NCBI GenBank assembly: GCA_903839675.1
Contig: CAIMDB010000008.1
Span: 1 to 64,000 of the forward strand
Direction: 5' to 3'
Length of the DNA stretch: 64,000 nt
DNA from: an uncultured Sphingomonadales bacterium
GTDB taxonomy: Bacteria > Pseudomonadota > Alphaproteobacteria > Sphingomonadales > Sphingomonadaceae
The notes beneath the pieces were generated by a model, which did no database searches, was not told the DNA's origin, and worked only from the letters and a program-made list of their open reading frames with translations. Below, in pieces: positions 56,770 to 64,000 of this stretch (the stretch's first letter is position 1; each line of letters begins with the position of its first letter). Made by a program: the position numbers and the translations under genes.

Positions 56770-57836
56770 GCGACCCGGTTCAAGCCTGGCGGGATTTCTG
56801 CGCCAAGCTCGCCGCGGCCGGAGAGGTCCTGCTCGCGCCCGATGTGCCGGATGATCCCCTCATCCGCGCAGAGGGGGCACGCTACCTCTCGCGCCTCACC
56901 AAGCTCGCGCTGGAGCAATATGTTGAGGCGACCGATACCGACTTCCCGTTTTTCTACCAACTGAGCCACACCACCGGAAAGATCGGCGCGGACAACCCGG
57001 ACAACCAGTATCTCAACGCCTCCATCCGGGGCGATTGCGACTACCGGATCACCGGCACGCGCGGATCGATGTTCTATTTCTCCATCGTCGCCAATGCGAT
57101 GCGCTACCACATTGATGGAAGCGCCCACGCCACCGGCAGCCTGATGAATGACGACATTGTCTGGGGCCCCAATGGCGAGGTGGAGATCATCGCCTCTGCC
57201 ACGCCGCAACCCGGCAATTGGCTGCGGCTGGAGGCGGACACCAGCGTCATCATCATCCGCCAGTCCGCGCTTGACCGGCTGAGTGAGACGCCCGGCACCT
57301 TCAAAATTGAACGCATCGGCGGCCCTGCTGTCCCCGCGCCGCTATCCGGCGAGACGATCTCCAAGGGCCTCGCCACTGCCGCGCAGTTTGTGAACGGCAT
57401 TGCGACCACCTTTGCGGATTGGACGCGGCTTTTTGCTCAGCATCCCAATGCCTTCCCGGCCATCGACCAGTCGATGTTCCAGAAGGGCGGCGGCGCGAAG
57501 GACATCTACTACGCCCACGCTTATTGGAAGATCGCGGCTGACGAAGCCTGGGTGATCGAGGTGACGCCGCCGGATTGCTATTACTGGAACTTCCAGCTCG
57601 ACAATTGGTGGATGGAAAGCCTCGATTACCGCTTCCGCCAGGTCACCGTGAACAAGCACAGCGCGCGATATGAGGCGGACGGATCGATCCGCATCATCTG
57701 CGCGGCCAGTGACCCCGGTATTGGTAATTTGATCGACACCAGCGGCCACACCGAAGGCACCGCACTCCTCCGTTGGGCGGGTGCCACCGAACACCCCCTG
57801 CCCGCTGCCCGCATCGTCAAACTAAAGGACCTGTGA
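56766..57836 (+). CDS. DUF1214-like protein of unknown function
   Basis: A 356-residue protein with no signal peptide or membrane segment that I can see. The C-terminal third resembles DUF1214 family members (WVIEVTPPDCYYWNFQLDN, VNKHSARYEADGSIRIICAA, SDPGIGNLIDTSGHTEGT). The N-terminal part is specific and Tyr/Asp-rich. It is joined to its neighbours by ATGA and TGATG overlaps. I cannot assign a reaction. Co-occurrence with an SDR, an SRPBCC protein and a SnoaL-like protein suggests binding or modification of a hydrophobic ligand. Confidence 0.72.
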   Translation: MSDPVQAWRDFCAKLAAAGEVLLAPDVPDDPLIRAEGARYLSRLTKLALEQYVEATDTDFPFFYQLSHTTGKIGADNPDNQYLNASIRGDCDYRITGTRGSMFYFSIVANAMRYHIDGSAHATGSLMNDDIVWGPNGEVEIIASATPQPGNWLRLEADTSVIIIRQSALDRLSETPGTFKIERIGGPAVPAPLSGETISKGLATAAQFVNGIATTFADWTRLFAQHPNAFPAIDQSMFQKGGGAKDIYYAHAYWKIAADEAWVIEVTPPDCYYWNFQLDNWWMESLDYRFRQVTVNKHSARYEADGSIRIICAASDPGIGNLIDTSGHTEGTALLRWAGATEHPLPAARIVKLKDL

Positions 57837-58357
57837 TGCTCGATTGGATGAAAACCGCGCCAACCTTGGCGCAAGACCCCGTCTCGGGCTTTGACCCCAA
57901 CGCTGTGACCGTCTCCGAAACCGTGGAGATCAACGCGCCGGCCAAGGTCGTATGGGATGTGATCTGCGACATGCCCCGCTACAGCGAATGGAACCCGTTC
58001 TGCGTCCGCGCTGTCTCCACGCTGGAAATGGGCGCGGCGGTAGACATGACGCTCGCCAACTATGCCGTGCCGGGCAGCCTTGTCCCCAACCTTGAATATA
58101 TCTGCGCGCTGGAGCCGGAACGCCTCATCAGCTGGGAGATGAAGTATAGCGACTTCTGGCCCTACCCCGCGCGGCGCGATCAGGTGATCGAGGCGACGGG
58201 ACCTGCAAGCTGCCGCTATCATTCCACCGACGCCTTTCTCGGCAATAATGGCATCCACGTGTTCCGCTTTGCCGGCCCTTGGGTGAAGCGCGCCTTTGAC
58301 GACACCGCCCATGCCCTCAAGGCGCGCGCCGAAGCGATCTATGCCGCCAACGCTTGA
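57836..58357 (+). CDS. SRPBCC (START-like) ligand-binding protein
   Basis: A 173-residue SRPBCC/polyketide-cyclase-2-like protein. EINAPAKVVWDVICDMPRYSEWNPFCVRAV is the typical first strand-helix, and the long C-terminal helix is RAFDDTAHALKARAEAIYAAN. The fold forms a deep hydrophobic pocket suited to steroids or polyketides. Function could be carriage, cyclisation or hydrolysis. The start ATG at 57,836 overlaps the previous stop by one base. Confidence 0.82.
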   Translation: MLDWMKTAPTLAQDPVSGFDPNAVTVSETVEINAPAKVVWDVICDMPRYSEWNPFCVRAVSTLEMGAAVDMTLANYAVPGSLVPNLEYICALEPERLISWEMKYSDFWPYPARRDQVIEATGPASCRYHSTDAFLGNNGIHVFRFAGPWVKRAFDDTAHALKARAEAIYAANA

Positions 58358-58811
58358 GGCCCTCGCCGCCCGATTACAGGCGCTGGAAGACCGTGAGGCG
58401 ATCCGGGAGCTGATCGCCCGCTACGGCCCGCTGGCCGATACCGGCGCGGCAGACGCCCTCAGTGAATTATGGACCGAGGATGGCCGCTACGCCGTGGGCG
58501 GGATGACGGAGGCCAAGGGCCGCGCCGCCATCGCCGCGCTGATTGACGGCGCCGTCCACCGCAATCTGATGGCCGATGGCTGCGCCCATGCGCTCGGCCC
58601 CGTCACCATCGACCTTGACGGCGACACCGCCACCGCGCGCGGCTACAGCGTCGTCTTCCGCGCAGATGGCACCGGCGGCTGGACCGCCCACCGCGTCTCC
58701 GCCAACCGCTGGCATCTGGCAAGAACGCCCGACGGCTGGCGCCTCACAGTGCGGGAGAACGCCCTGCTCGATGGCGCCGAGGCGGCCCGGGCGCTGCTGG
58801 CAGCGGCCTAA
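58341..58811 (+). CDS. SnoaL-like protein, last gene of the rightward operon
   Basis: A 156-residue NTF2-like protein beginning PPTLEALAARLQALEDREAI with the usual ELIARYGPLADTGAADAL helix and a C-terminal GWRLTVRENALLDG strand. The ATG at 58,341 overlaps the SRPBCC gene by 17 bp; a further upstream ATG is inside that gene. GC at third codon positions looks higher than in the hsa genes, hinting at a different origin for this tail of the operon. Function unknown. Confidence 0.8.
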   Translation: MPPTLEALAARLQALEDREAIRELIARYGPLADTGAADALSELWTEDGRYAVGGMTEAKGRAAIAALIDGAVHRNLMADGCAHALGPVTIDLDGDTATARGYSVVFRADGTGGWTAHRVSANRWHLARTPDGWRLTVRENALLDGAEAARALLAAA

Positions 58812-59577
58812 AGGATCACGCGGAGACGCGGCGGCGCGGAGGGGTTGCGCGACGCTTCCTCTCCTGTTCGTCATCCTGAACTTGTTTCAGGATAACAGCG
58901 TGGAGCGCCCACCCGACCAGACCAGCCTGCCCCGAACCCGTTCTGCTGAAACAAGTTCAGCATGACGATTTTTAATGCCCGTTGCCCCGGCGCAGGCCGG
59001 AGCCTCGGGCCACCGGCGCTGAATGATCTCGCGCAGAGACGCAGAGGACGCAAAGGCAAGGCGACATCTCCCTCCCCCCTTCTCGTCATGCTGAACTTGG
59101 TTCAGCATCCATGAACACCGTCACGTCACGAACGACGACACCCCTCCGACACCTGTGATGCCAATGGATCCTGAACCAAGTTCAGGATGACGAAGATGTG
59201 TATGCCCAGCGCGCCACCCCAAAGCGCTCACCCTGAGCCTGTCGAAGGGTCTCCGCCGCGACCCCAAAGGTGCGGAAGTGGAGGAAGTTGAGCCCCTCAC
59301 GCCGCAGAAACCCGTCCGCCTATGCCAAAACCGCCGTCGCCCCGGCAGATGCGGGAGCCGCTGCCAAAGCGCGCACAAACACAGCAAAGCAGAAAGAGGA
59401 GATCATAAGGCGTCCTTGGGAGCGAGGCCCCTCACGCACAGCCGCAAAACGAAGAGTGCGGCGCGGAGGTCAACTGTCGGTTAAGGATGGCACATTTTGG
59501 GGTGTGTAGGACAGGATTGATTTTCAAAATACATTGAAAGAAGATAACGTAATCTCATTGGGAAGGAGATAATATTC
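58812..59577. other. 766-bp intergenic region packed with dispersed repeats
   Basis: No gene is supported. It holds four to five short palindromes (listed separately) and copies of a CGCGGAGACGCGG-like element near 58,816 and 59,030. The last ~70 bp become AT-rich and form the leader of the SIR2-like gene, with AAGGAG at 59,561. Several short frames here are repeat-derived and show no protein-family signal. Confidence 0.7.
58869..59255. repeat. Cluster of sphingomonad-type palindromic intergenic repeats
   Basis: Four hairpins share one plan of 7-bp arms around 5 bases: TCCTGAA/TTCAGGA at 58,874-58,892 and 59,169-59,187, and TGCTGAA/TTCAGCA at 58,944-58,962 and 59,089-59,107. Each carries a GTCAT or ATGAC flank on one side, so they alternate in orientation. 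A fifth, related element with CCCTGAG...AAGGG lies at about 59,230-59,250. These are REP-like elements of the type I associate with sphingomonad genomes; that association is from memory. Confidence 0.78.
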
Positions 59578-60708
59578 ATGTTTCGAGCAAAGACTGTCTT
59601 CGTCCTTGGCGCGGGTTCCAGCTACGAAGTTGGCATGCCAATAGGCAGCACACTACTCGAGCAGATTGTTCAACTGACTCATCTTTCTTTTGAATTTAAT
59701 CGATTGAAATCAGGAGATTACACAATACTTGAATCTCTCAAAATCCTAATGGACGAAGGACATTCCGTTGAAAAATTGAACGAGCACATCTCGGCAGGCT
59801 GGCAACTTACCGCATCGGCCCAACAAGCAATTTCCATTGATAACGTAATTGATGCCCTTGAAGATGAAAAAATCGAACTTTTGGGAAAGATGGGTATCGT
59901 ACGCGCAATATTGAAGGCTGAATCTGATTCAAATTATTTTAAAACGGAGCCAGGACAGCCGCTACAACTAGAAAAATTCAAAGGTACCTGGTATGATACT
60001 CTTACAAAATTGATAGTAGAAAATGTAAGAAAGAGTGAAATAGAAAGCATATTTGATAATTTAGAAATTATAAATTTCAACTATGACAGATGCATTGAAC
60101 ATTATTTGTCGTATTCTATTTCAAAATATTATGGCACGACCATTGAAACTTCACGATCTATTTTAAGTAGATTGAAAATGCATCGACCTTATGGTACAGT
60201 AGGTCGACTACCATGGCAGGATAGCGACGCCCCAAGCACCAATTTCGGTGAGTGTTCTCCCGAGCATTTAGCTAAAGCTGCCCAACAAGTCAGAACTTTT
60301 ACTGAACAAATCGAAGACGGAGCAACTATTTCTGCCATAAAAAGAACAATGATTTCCGCTGATCGGATCGTTTTTTTAGGATTTGCGTTCCATCGTCAAA
60401 ACGTAGATCTATTGTCGATTGCACTGCCGAACCATACCGAAATTTTAGCAACCGCCTACCAGATTTCCAAAAGTGACCAATCCGTCATCGAAAGGGAACT
60501 AAGTTCGTCGTTTGAACAACAACCGAGTATTCCTGATGGGAGAATCGAGCTTTCAAATCTCACCTGCCATCAACTATTTTTGGACTACTGGCGAACCCTT
60601 ACATCTGAGAAGGGCGAACACCAACCGCTCTACATGGGTGGGCACCAGCCGGAAATTCCAGATGTTTCAAAGTACTTTCCCAGCCGGAGCCTTCAGGCGG
60701 AGAAATGA
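59578..60708 (+). CDS. SIR2-like domain protein (candidate NAD-consuming defence effector)
   Basis: A 376-residue protein with a SIR2-like Rossmann core. FVLGAGSSYEVGMPIG (residues 8-23) is the NAD-binding loop. IINFNYDRC (164-172) gives the Asn/Asp pair, MHRPYGTVG (201-209) the catalytic His, and IVFLGFAFHRQN (264-275) the late Gly-Phe motif. A roughly 90-residue C-terminal extension is unassigned. AT content is far above that of the neighbouring genes, and the gene is flanked by a repeat cluster, so recent acquisition is likely. SIR2 domains of this type serve as NADase effectors in Thoeris, SIR2-HerA, DSR and related phage-defence systems. No partner gene is adjacent. Also possible: a phage- or plasmid-derived NAD-binding protein. 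Confidence 0.82.
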   Translation: MFRAKTVFVLGAGSSYEVGMPIGSTLLEQIVQLTHLSFEFNRLKSGDYTILESLKILMDEGHSVEKLNEHISAGWQLTASAQQAISIDNVIDALEDEKIELLGKMGIVRAILKAESDSNYFKTEPGQPLQLEKFKGTWYDTLTKLIVENVRKSEIESIFDNLEIINFNYDRCIEHYLSYSISKYYGTTIETSRSILSRLKMHRPYGTVGRLPWQDSDAPSTNFGECSPEHLAKAAQQVRTFTEQIEDGATISAIKRTMISADRIVFLGFAFHRQNVDLLSIALPNHTEILATAYQISKSDQSVIERELSSSFEQQPSIPDGRIELSNLTCHQLFLDYWRTLTSEKGEHQPLYMGGHQPEIPDVSKYFPSRSLQAEK

Positions 60709-60734
60709 TTGCTTTATATTCGGCGTAACACCCC

Positions 60735-61475
60735 CTACCCCGCCAACTGCCCCCCATCGACCGTGAACAGCGCGCCCGTGATCTTGCGGGCCTGGTCGCT
60801 GGCGAGGAAGGCGAACATTTCGGCGATGTCGCGGGGTTCGCACATGCCGTTTTCCAGCTTGGGCACGTTGCGCATCACAAGCGACCAATCGACATCACCC
60901 TCTGGTGGGGCGGCGTTGCCCATGGGGGTGTTTACATGGCCGGGGCAGATGGCGTTGATGCGCACGCCCTTGGCCGCGAATTCGATGGCGAGGCTCTTGG
61001 TGATCGCCGCGACGCCATGTTTTGAGGCGGCATAGGCAACCGTATAGGCAATGCCTTGCAACGCGGCGGTGGACGCGGTGTTGACGATATTGCCCTTAGA
61101 CTTGATGAGATGCGGAAGCGCCGCCTTGCACATGGCAAAGGTGCTGGTGGTGTTGACCGCAAGGATACGGGCGAAATCTTCTTCGCTAAACTCCAGCGTG
61201 GGGCCCCATTTCATCATGCCGGAAATGTTGCACAGCACATCCAGCCCGTCGGTCGCGGCAGCCGCGACCAGCGCGCGGCAGCTGTCAAAGTCTGCGGCGT
61301 CATAGGTTTTGATCTGCGGGGCGGTGATCATCATCGTCGCGGTCTCTTCCAGACCGGCGCCGTTCATGTCCCCAATCGTCACGCGCGCGCCTTCTTCTGC
61401 AAAGAGGATCGCTGTCGCGCGGCCAATGCCGGAGGCGGCGCCTGTGATGAGAACATTCTTGCCTTGGAAACGCAT
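60735..61475 (-). CDS. Short-chain dehydrogenase
   Basis: A 246-residue classical SDR with NVLITGAASGIGRATAILFAEE, CNISGMMKWG in the NNAG position, NTASTAALQGIAYTVAYAASKH and TGALFTVDGGQ. The ATG at 61,475 has GGGAGAGAG directly upstream; a start 21 codons earlier was rejected. It is divergent from a SnoaL-like gene across a perfect inverted repeat, so the pair is probably co-regulated. A steroid role is possible by proximity only. Confidence 0.85.
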   Translation of the reverse strand: MRFQGKNVLITGAASGIGRATAILFAEEGARVTIGDMNGAGLEETATMMITAPQIKTYDAADFDSCRALVAAAATDGLDVLCNISGMMKWGPTLEFSEEDFARILAVNTTSTFAMCKAALPHLIKSKGNIVNTASTAALQGIAYTVAYAASKHGVAAITKSLAIEFAAKGVRINAICPGHVNTPMGNAAPPEGDVDWSLVMRNVPKLENGMCEPRDIAEMFAFLASDQARKITGALFTVDGGQLAG

Positions 61476-61521
61476 CTCTCTCTCCCTCGCTTTGGCGGAC
61501 TCCGCCGCGCTTATTGCTTGA

Positions 61522-61555
61522 TTTGCGTAGTATCTCACTCCATCCTCTACGCAAA
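61522..61555. promoter_or_regulatory. Perfect inverted repeat in a divergent promoter
   Basis: TTTGCGTAG and CTACGCAAA form perfect 9-bp arms around 16 bases in the 92-bp gap between the divergent SDR and SnoaL-like genes. The half-site TTTGCGTA also occurs at 47,952-47,959 in the main steroid promoter region, preceded in both places by GA (GATTTGCGTA versus CGATTTGCGTA). It is a strong operator candidate. Confidence 0.6.
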
Positions 61556-61567
61556 GGAGAAATGAGG

Positions 61568-62062
61568 ATGACTTTGGAAGAACGTTTGCAGCGGCTGGAG
61601 GATGACCGCGCGATCCGCGACCTTAAGGCCCGCTATCTCCGCGCCTGCGACACCAAAGACCCCGATACGGTGCGCGACACGCTGGCCCCTGTCGGCGCAG
61701 TCATCGCCTATGAAGGCTTCCCCCCGTTCGACAATCGCGATGATTTTGTGGCGATTTATGCGCAGATGGGCTGCGCGCCGGGCATCTATGACATTCACCA
61801 TGCGGCGAACGGCATCATCACCTTTGAAAGCGCCACCCGCGCGCGGGGGCAATGGTCGCTCTTCTTCCACAACATCAACCTCGCCGGGCGGACCCTCACG
61901 CAGATGGGTGTCGAATATGACGATGTCTATGTGAAGGACGGTGACCGCTGGTGGATCGCCGAGACGCGGTCGCGCAGGACATCCTGCCTGATCCACAGCG
62001 TCGATGCAGACGGCGCGGCCACGGTCAACGTGATGGGCGATCCGCCTGCGGCCTTTGGGTAA
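61568..62062 (+). CDS. SnoaL-like protein
   Basis: A 164-residue SnoaL_4/NTF2-like protein (RLQRLEDDRAIRDLKARYLR, then QWSLFFHNINLAGRTLTQMG and DDVYVKDGDRWWIAETRSRR). Two ATGs lie after AAAGGAG; the second (61,568) has the better 8-base spacing. The first (61,562) would add two residues and sits only two bases from the ribosome site. It is one of four SnoaL-like genes in the window. Function unknown. Confidence 0.83.
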   Translation: MTLEERLQRLEDDRAIRDLKARYLRACDTKDPDTVRDTLAPVGAVIAYEGFPPFDNRDDFVAIYAQMGCAPGIYDIHHAANGIITFESATRARGQWSLFFHNINLAGRTLTQMGVEYDDVYVKDGDRWWIAETRSRRTSCLIHSVDADGAATVNVMGDPPAAFG

Positions 62063-62071
62063 AGAAAGGTC

Positions 62072-62164
62072 CCCCTCCCGCACGCGGGAGGGGTTAGGGG
62101 TGGGCCTGCCCAGCGTTAGACAGGCCCATTTCCCACCCCCGTCCCCTCCCGCACGCGGGAGGGG
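62072..62164. terminator. Paired GC-rich hairpins between convergent genes
   Basis: CCCCTCCCGC-AC-GCGGGAGGGG, a perfect 10-bp stem, occurs at 62,072-62,093 and again at 62,143-62,164. Between them GGGCCTG and CAGGCCC (62,102-62,127) form a third pairing. The whole block is roughly symmetric and sits between the convergent SnoaL-like and TonB-receptor genes, so a bidirectional terminator is likely. The hairpin is also of the kind repeated widely in sphingomonad genomes. Confidence 0.65.
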
Positions 62165-62177
62165 GGATTCTCTAAGC

Positions 62178-64000
62178 TTAGAACTTCACGCCGAAGGTTG
62201 CGCCATAGGTGCGCGGATCGGGGAAGTAGCCGAGCGTCAGGCCGCCAAAGCCTGCGCCAAAGTCAATGAAGTTGGCCGGCCGGTCTTCCTTGGTCAGGTT
62301 GCGGACCCAGAAGGACAGCTCCGTCCGCGCGCCACCAACGTTGAAGTCGGAAATGCGCGCGGCGACGTTCACAATGTCACGCCCCGGAGAACGCGTGTTG
62401 CTCGCCACATTCGCCACTGCGCGGTTGCCAGTGAGTGCGAATGGGAAGGTGTAATAGCCTGACACGTGGTTGTAATCGCCGGTCAGGTTGAGCTTACCCC
62501 AATCCCCTTGCATCACGCGCCAATCAAAGCCGAGTGCGGCCGTTGCCTTGGGTGTGTGCGGGAAGGCGCGATTGTTCGCCACGTCCACGCCGCCATCGAT
62601 GAAGCTCTTATAGTCCGCATCGAGCACCGCGAACGATCCGTTGATCGTGAGGCTGGGGATGGGCCTTGCGACGGCTTCAAATTCCAGACCACGGATGCGT
62701 GCGGCAGCCGCATTGAGCACGACTGAGGCGGCGGCGCCCTGTGCGGTGAACACGGACAGCTGAATGTCCTTATGTTCATCCCAGAAACCGGCGACGTTGA
62801 AGATCAGCTTGCCATCGGCGAGCTTGGTCTTGAGGCCGAGTTCATAGCTGTCGACCTTTTCAGGGCGATAGGGGTTGCAAAGCTCACTTCCATTGCCGGG
62901 GGCCGAGGTGCAGTTGAACGGCTGGCCAATCAGGCCTGCGACATCCGTCTCACCATTGAAGCCGCCGGACTTGTAACCGCGCGCCCAGCGGGCATAGACG
63001 TTGACGTTATCGCTGGCTTCATAGCTGAGCGTGGCCGTTGGGCTGAAGTTGTTGAACTTCGCATCGGGCACACCGCCATAAGGCACATCGAACAGCACCG
63101 TGCGCGGCGTGCCAACGGCAAAGCGGCGGCGGATGTCCTTCACCTCATTGGTGTAGCGCGCGCCCAGTGTCATCTTCAGCGCCTCGGTCAACCGGTAATC
63201 GAGCTGCGCATAAAGCGCCCAAGCTTTGGTGTGCGATCCATAATCCGATTGGAGATCCGCCGCACCCGGCGCACCAACCTGATTGAGGAAGCTGAAGAAG
63301 CGCTGTGGCCCAAGCGTTTCGGCCTTTTCCCGATAGGCGAAGGCACCGACCACATAGTTCAGGCGATTGTCCATCGCGTCGCCCGTCAGCTGGAGCTCCT
63401 GGCTGTAGGCATGGAAGCTCGTGTCACGCTGCGTGTTCGCGATGTCGAGCGGAGAACCGTCAAGGTCCGCCGCATCCTGCCAGCGCAGATTGCGGTAAGA
63501 GCTGATCGACTTGAGCGTCGAGGCCCCCATGTCGAGCGCGAGGGTCAGGCTGTGGCCATAGGTGCGCGTCTTTTCATAGAGCGGATTGGCGTCGACGCTG
63601 GCCGTGCTCTGGCGGTTCGGATTGGCATAGAGGCCGAGCGGCGCGATGGCCGCGAGGATTGCCGGATCCGTGAACAGGCTGTTCGGCAACACACTCACCA
63701 GCTGCGAGAAATCGGTCCGCTGGTTGTAGCGGCTATAATCAAACTGATAGTCCGCCGTGAAATTGCCTTCCGGCTTCAGCCGCAGCTGGATCATGCCCGA
63801 CTTGCCATTCAGATTGCCCAGATCGGACACCGAGTTCGGCCGTGCGAGGAACGCCTGTGGGAACGGGTTTGGCCCGACCTTCACAAAACCGTCGCGCTTC
63901 TGGATCTGGCCGGAGACCTTCATGGACAGTGCGCCCATGGCCGGCAGATTCAGGATCGCCTTGCCCTTCCAATAATCATAATTGCCATAGCTGATTTCAG
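62178..64000 (-). CDS. TonB-dependent receptor (5' part beyond window)
   Basis: The C-terminal 607 residues of a TonB-dependent outer-membrane receptor; the frame is open to the right edge (EISYGNYDYWKG before the first in-window Met). Barrel strands are visible throughout (GHSLTLALDMGA, LTEALKMTLGARYTNEVKDI, SYEASDNVNVYARWARGYKSGGFNGE, SYELGLKTKL), and the end GATFGVKF carries the C-terminal Phe. The plug domain and any TonB box lie beyond the window. In sphingomonads such receptors often import hydrophobic or aromatic substrates. Steroid uptake is a possibility suggested only by the neighbouring locus. Confidence 0.92.
   Translation of the reverse strand, partial: EISYGNYDYWKGKAILNLPAMGALSMKVSGQIQKRDGFVKVGPNPFPQAFLARPNSVSDLGNLNGKSGMIQLRLKPEGNFTADYQFDYSRYNQRTDFSQLVSVLPNSLFTDPAILAAIAPLGLYANPNRQSTASVDANPLYEKTRTYGHSLTLALDMGASTLKSISSYRNLRWQDAADLDGSPLDIANTQRDTSFHAYSQELQLTGDAMDNRLNYVVGAFAYREKAETLGPQRFFSFLNQVGAPGAADLQSDYGSHTKAWALYAQLDYRLTEALKMTLGARYTNEVKDIRRRFAVGTPRTVLFDVPYGGVPDAKFNNFSPTATLSYEASDNVNVYARWARGYKSGGFNGETDVAGLIGQPFNCTSAPGNGSELCNPYRPEKVDSYELGLKTKLADGKLIFNVAGFWDEHKDIQLSVFTAQGAAASVVLNAAAARIRGLEFEAVARPIPSLTINGSFAVLDADYKSFIDGGVDVANNRAFPHTPKATAALGFDWRVMQGDWGKLNLTGDYNHVSGYYTFPFALTGNRAVANVASNTRSPGRDIVNVAARISDFNVGGARTELSFWVRNLTKEDRPANFIDFGAGFGGLTLGYFPDPRTYGATFGVKF

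Noticed and set aside
58869-59255. CRISPR array
   Set aside because: The repeats are palindromes of two related types in alternating orientation, with irregular spacing and no uniform spacers.
58812-59577. Short open frames in the repeat island
   Set aside because: They consist of palindromic repeat sequence in several frames, with no ribosome site or family match.
59578-60708. Complete Thoeris or SIR2-HerA system
   Set aside because: No TIR, HerA, DUF4297 or other partner gene is adjacent; only the SIR2-like gene is present.

Overview
This window looks like chromosome of a sphingomonad (Alphaproteobacteria, order Sphingomonadales). That is an inference from the moderately high GC, the dispersed palindromic repeats at 58.8-59.3 kb and 62.1 kb that I associate with sphingomonad genomes, the TonB-dependent receptor, and the gene families present. 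No rRNA, tRNA, CRISPR array or transposase was seen.

Region 1 (1-23,063, minus strand) is a two-partner secretion locus. A TpsB/FhaC-type outer-membrane transporter gene (21,423-23,063) is followed 17 bp later by one uninterrupted adhesin (TpsA) frame. That frame starts at 21,405 and is still open at base 1, so it encodes more than 7,130 residues. It has a signal peptide, a filamentous-haemagglutinin secretion domain, long beta-helix-like stretches, about two dozen 75-80-residue repeats with a superimposed 326-331-residue repeat, and YDG/MBG-like modules at its distal end. An AT-rich region (23,064-23,270) with three related near-palindromes lies upstream of tpsB.

Region 2 (23,560-58,811) is a compact steroid catabolic locus. 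Two divergent operons leave a 172-bp promoter region at 47,867-48,038. The leftward operon (47,866 down to about 30,995, probably to 29,412) holds the extradiol dioxygenase HsaC/TesB and nearly the whole set of genes for the last two steroid rings. In order these are ipdA, ipdB, an enoyl-CoA hydratase, ipdC, echA20, fadE31/fadE32, fadA6, an Rv3548c-like SDR, an acyl-CoA dehydrogenase, fadE30, ipdF, a MaoC hydratase, a classical ketosteroid isomerase, a thiolase and fadD3. A Baeyer-Villiger-type monooxygenase with its own promoter region lies beyond. The rightward operon (48,039-58,811) holds hsaA, hsaD, hsaE, hsaG, hsaF and a 3-ketosteroid dehydrogenase-like flavoprotein. It continues into six genes not assigned to the known pathway: two SnoaL-like proteins, a sulfotransferase, an SDR, a DUF1214-like protein and an SRPBCC protein. 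A satellite group at 23.5-29.4 kb adds the flavin reductase HsaB, a TetR repressor, a SnoaL-like protein, a TIM-barrel isomerase, a large Old-Yellow-Enzyme/dienoyl-CoA-reductase-like flavoprotein and a LuxR-type regulator.

Together these genes would isomerise and dehydrogenate ring A, hydroxylate and meta-cleave the aromatised ring A, hydrolyse the product to HIP plus a C5 dienoate, and take both fragments to central metabolites. The 9-alpha-hydroxylase (KshAB) that opens ring B is not in the window.

Region 3 (58,812-64,000) has a repeat-dense intergenic stretch, an AT-rich SIR2-like gene that looks horizontally acquired, a divergent SDR/SnoaL pair around a perfect inverted repeat, and the 3' part of a TonB-dependent receptor running off the right edge.
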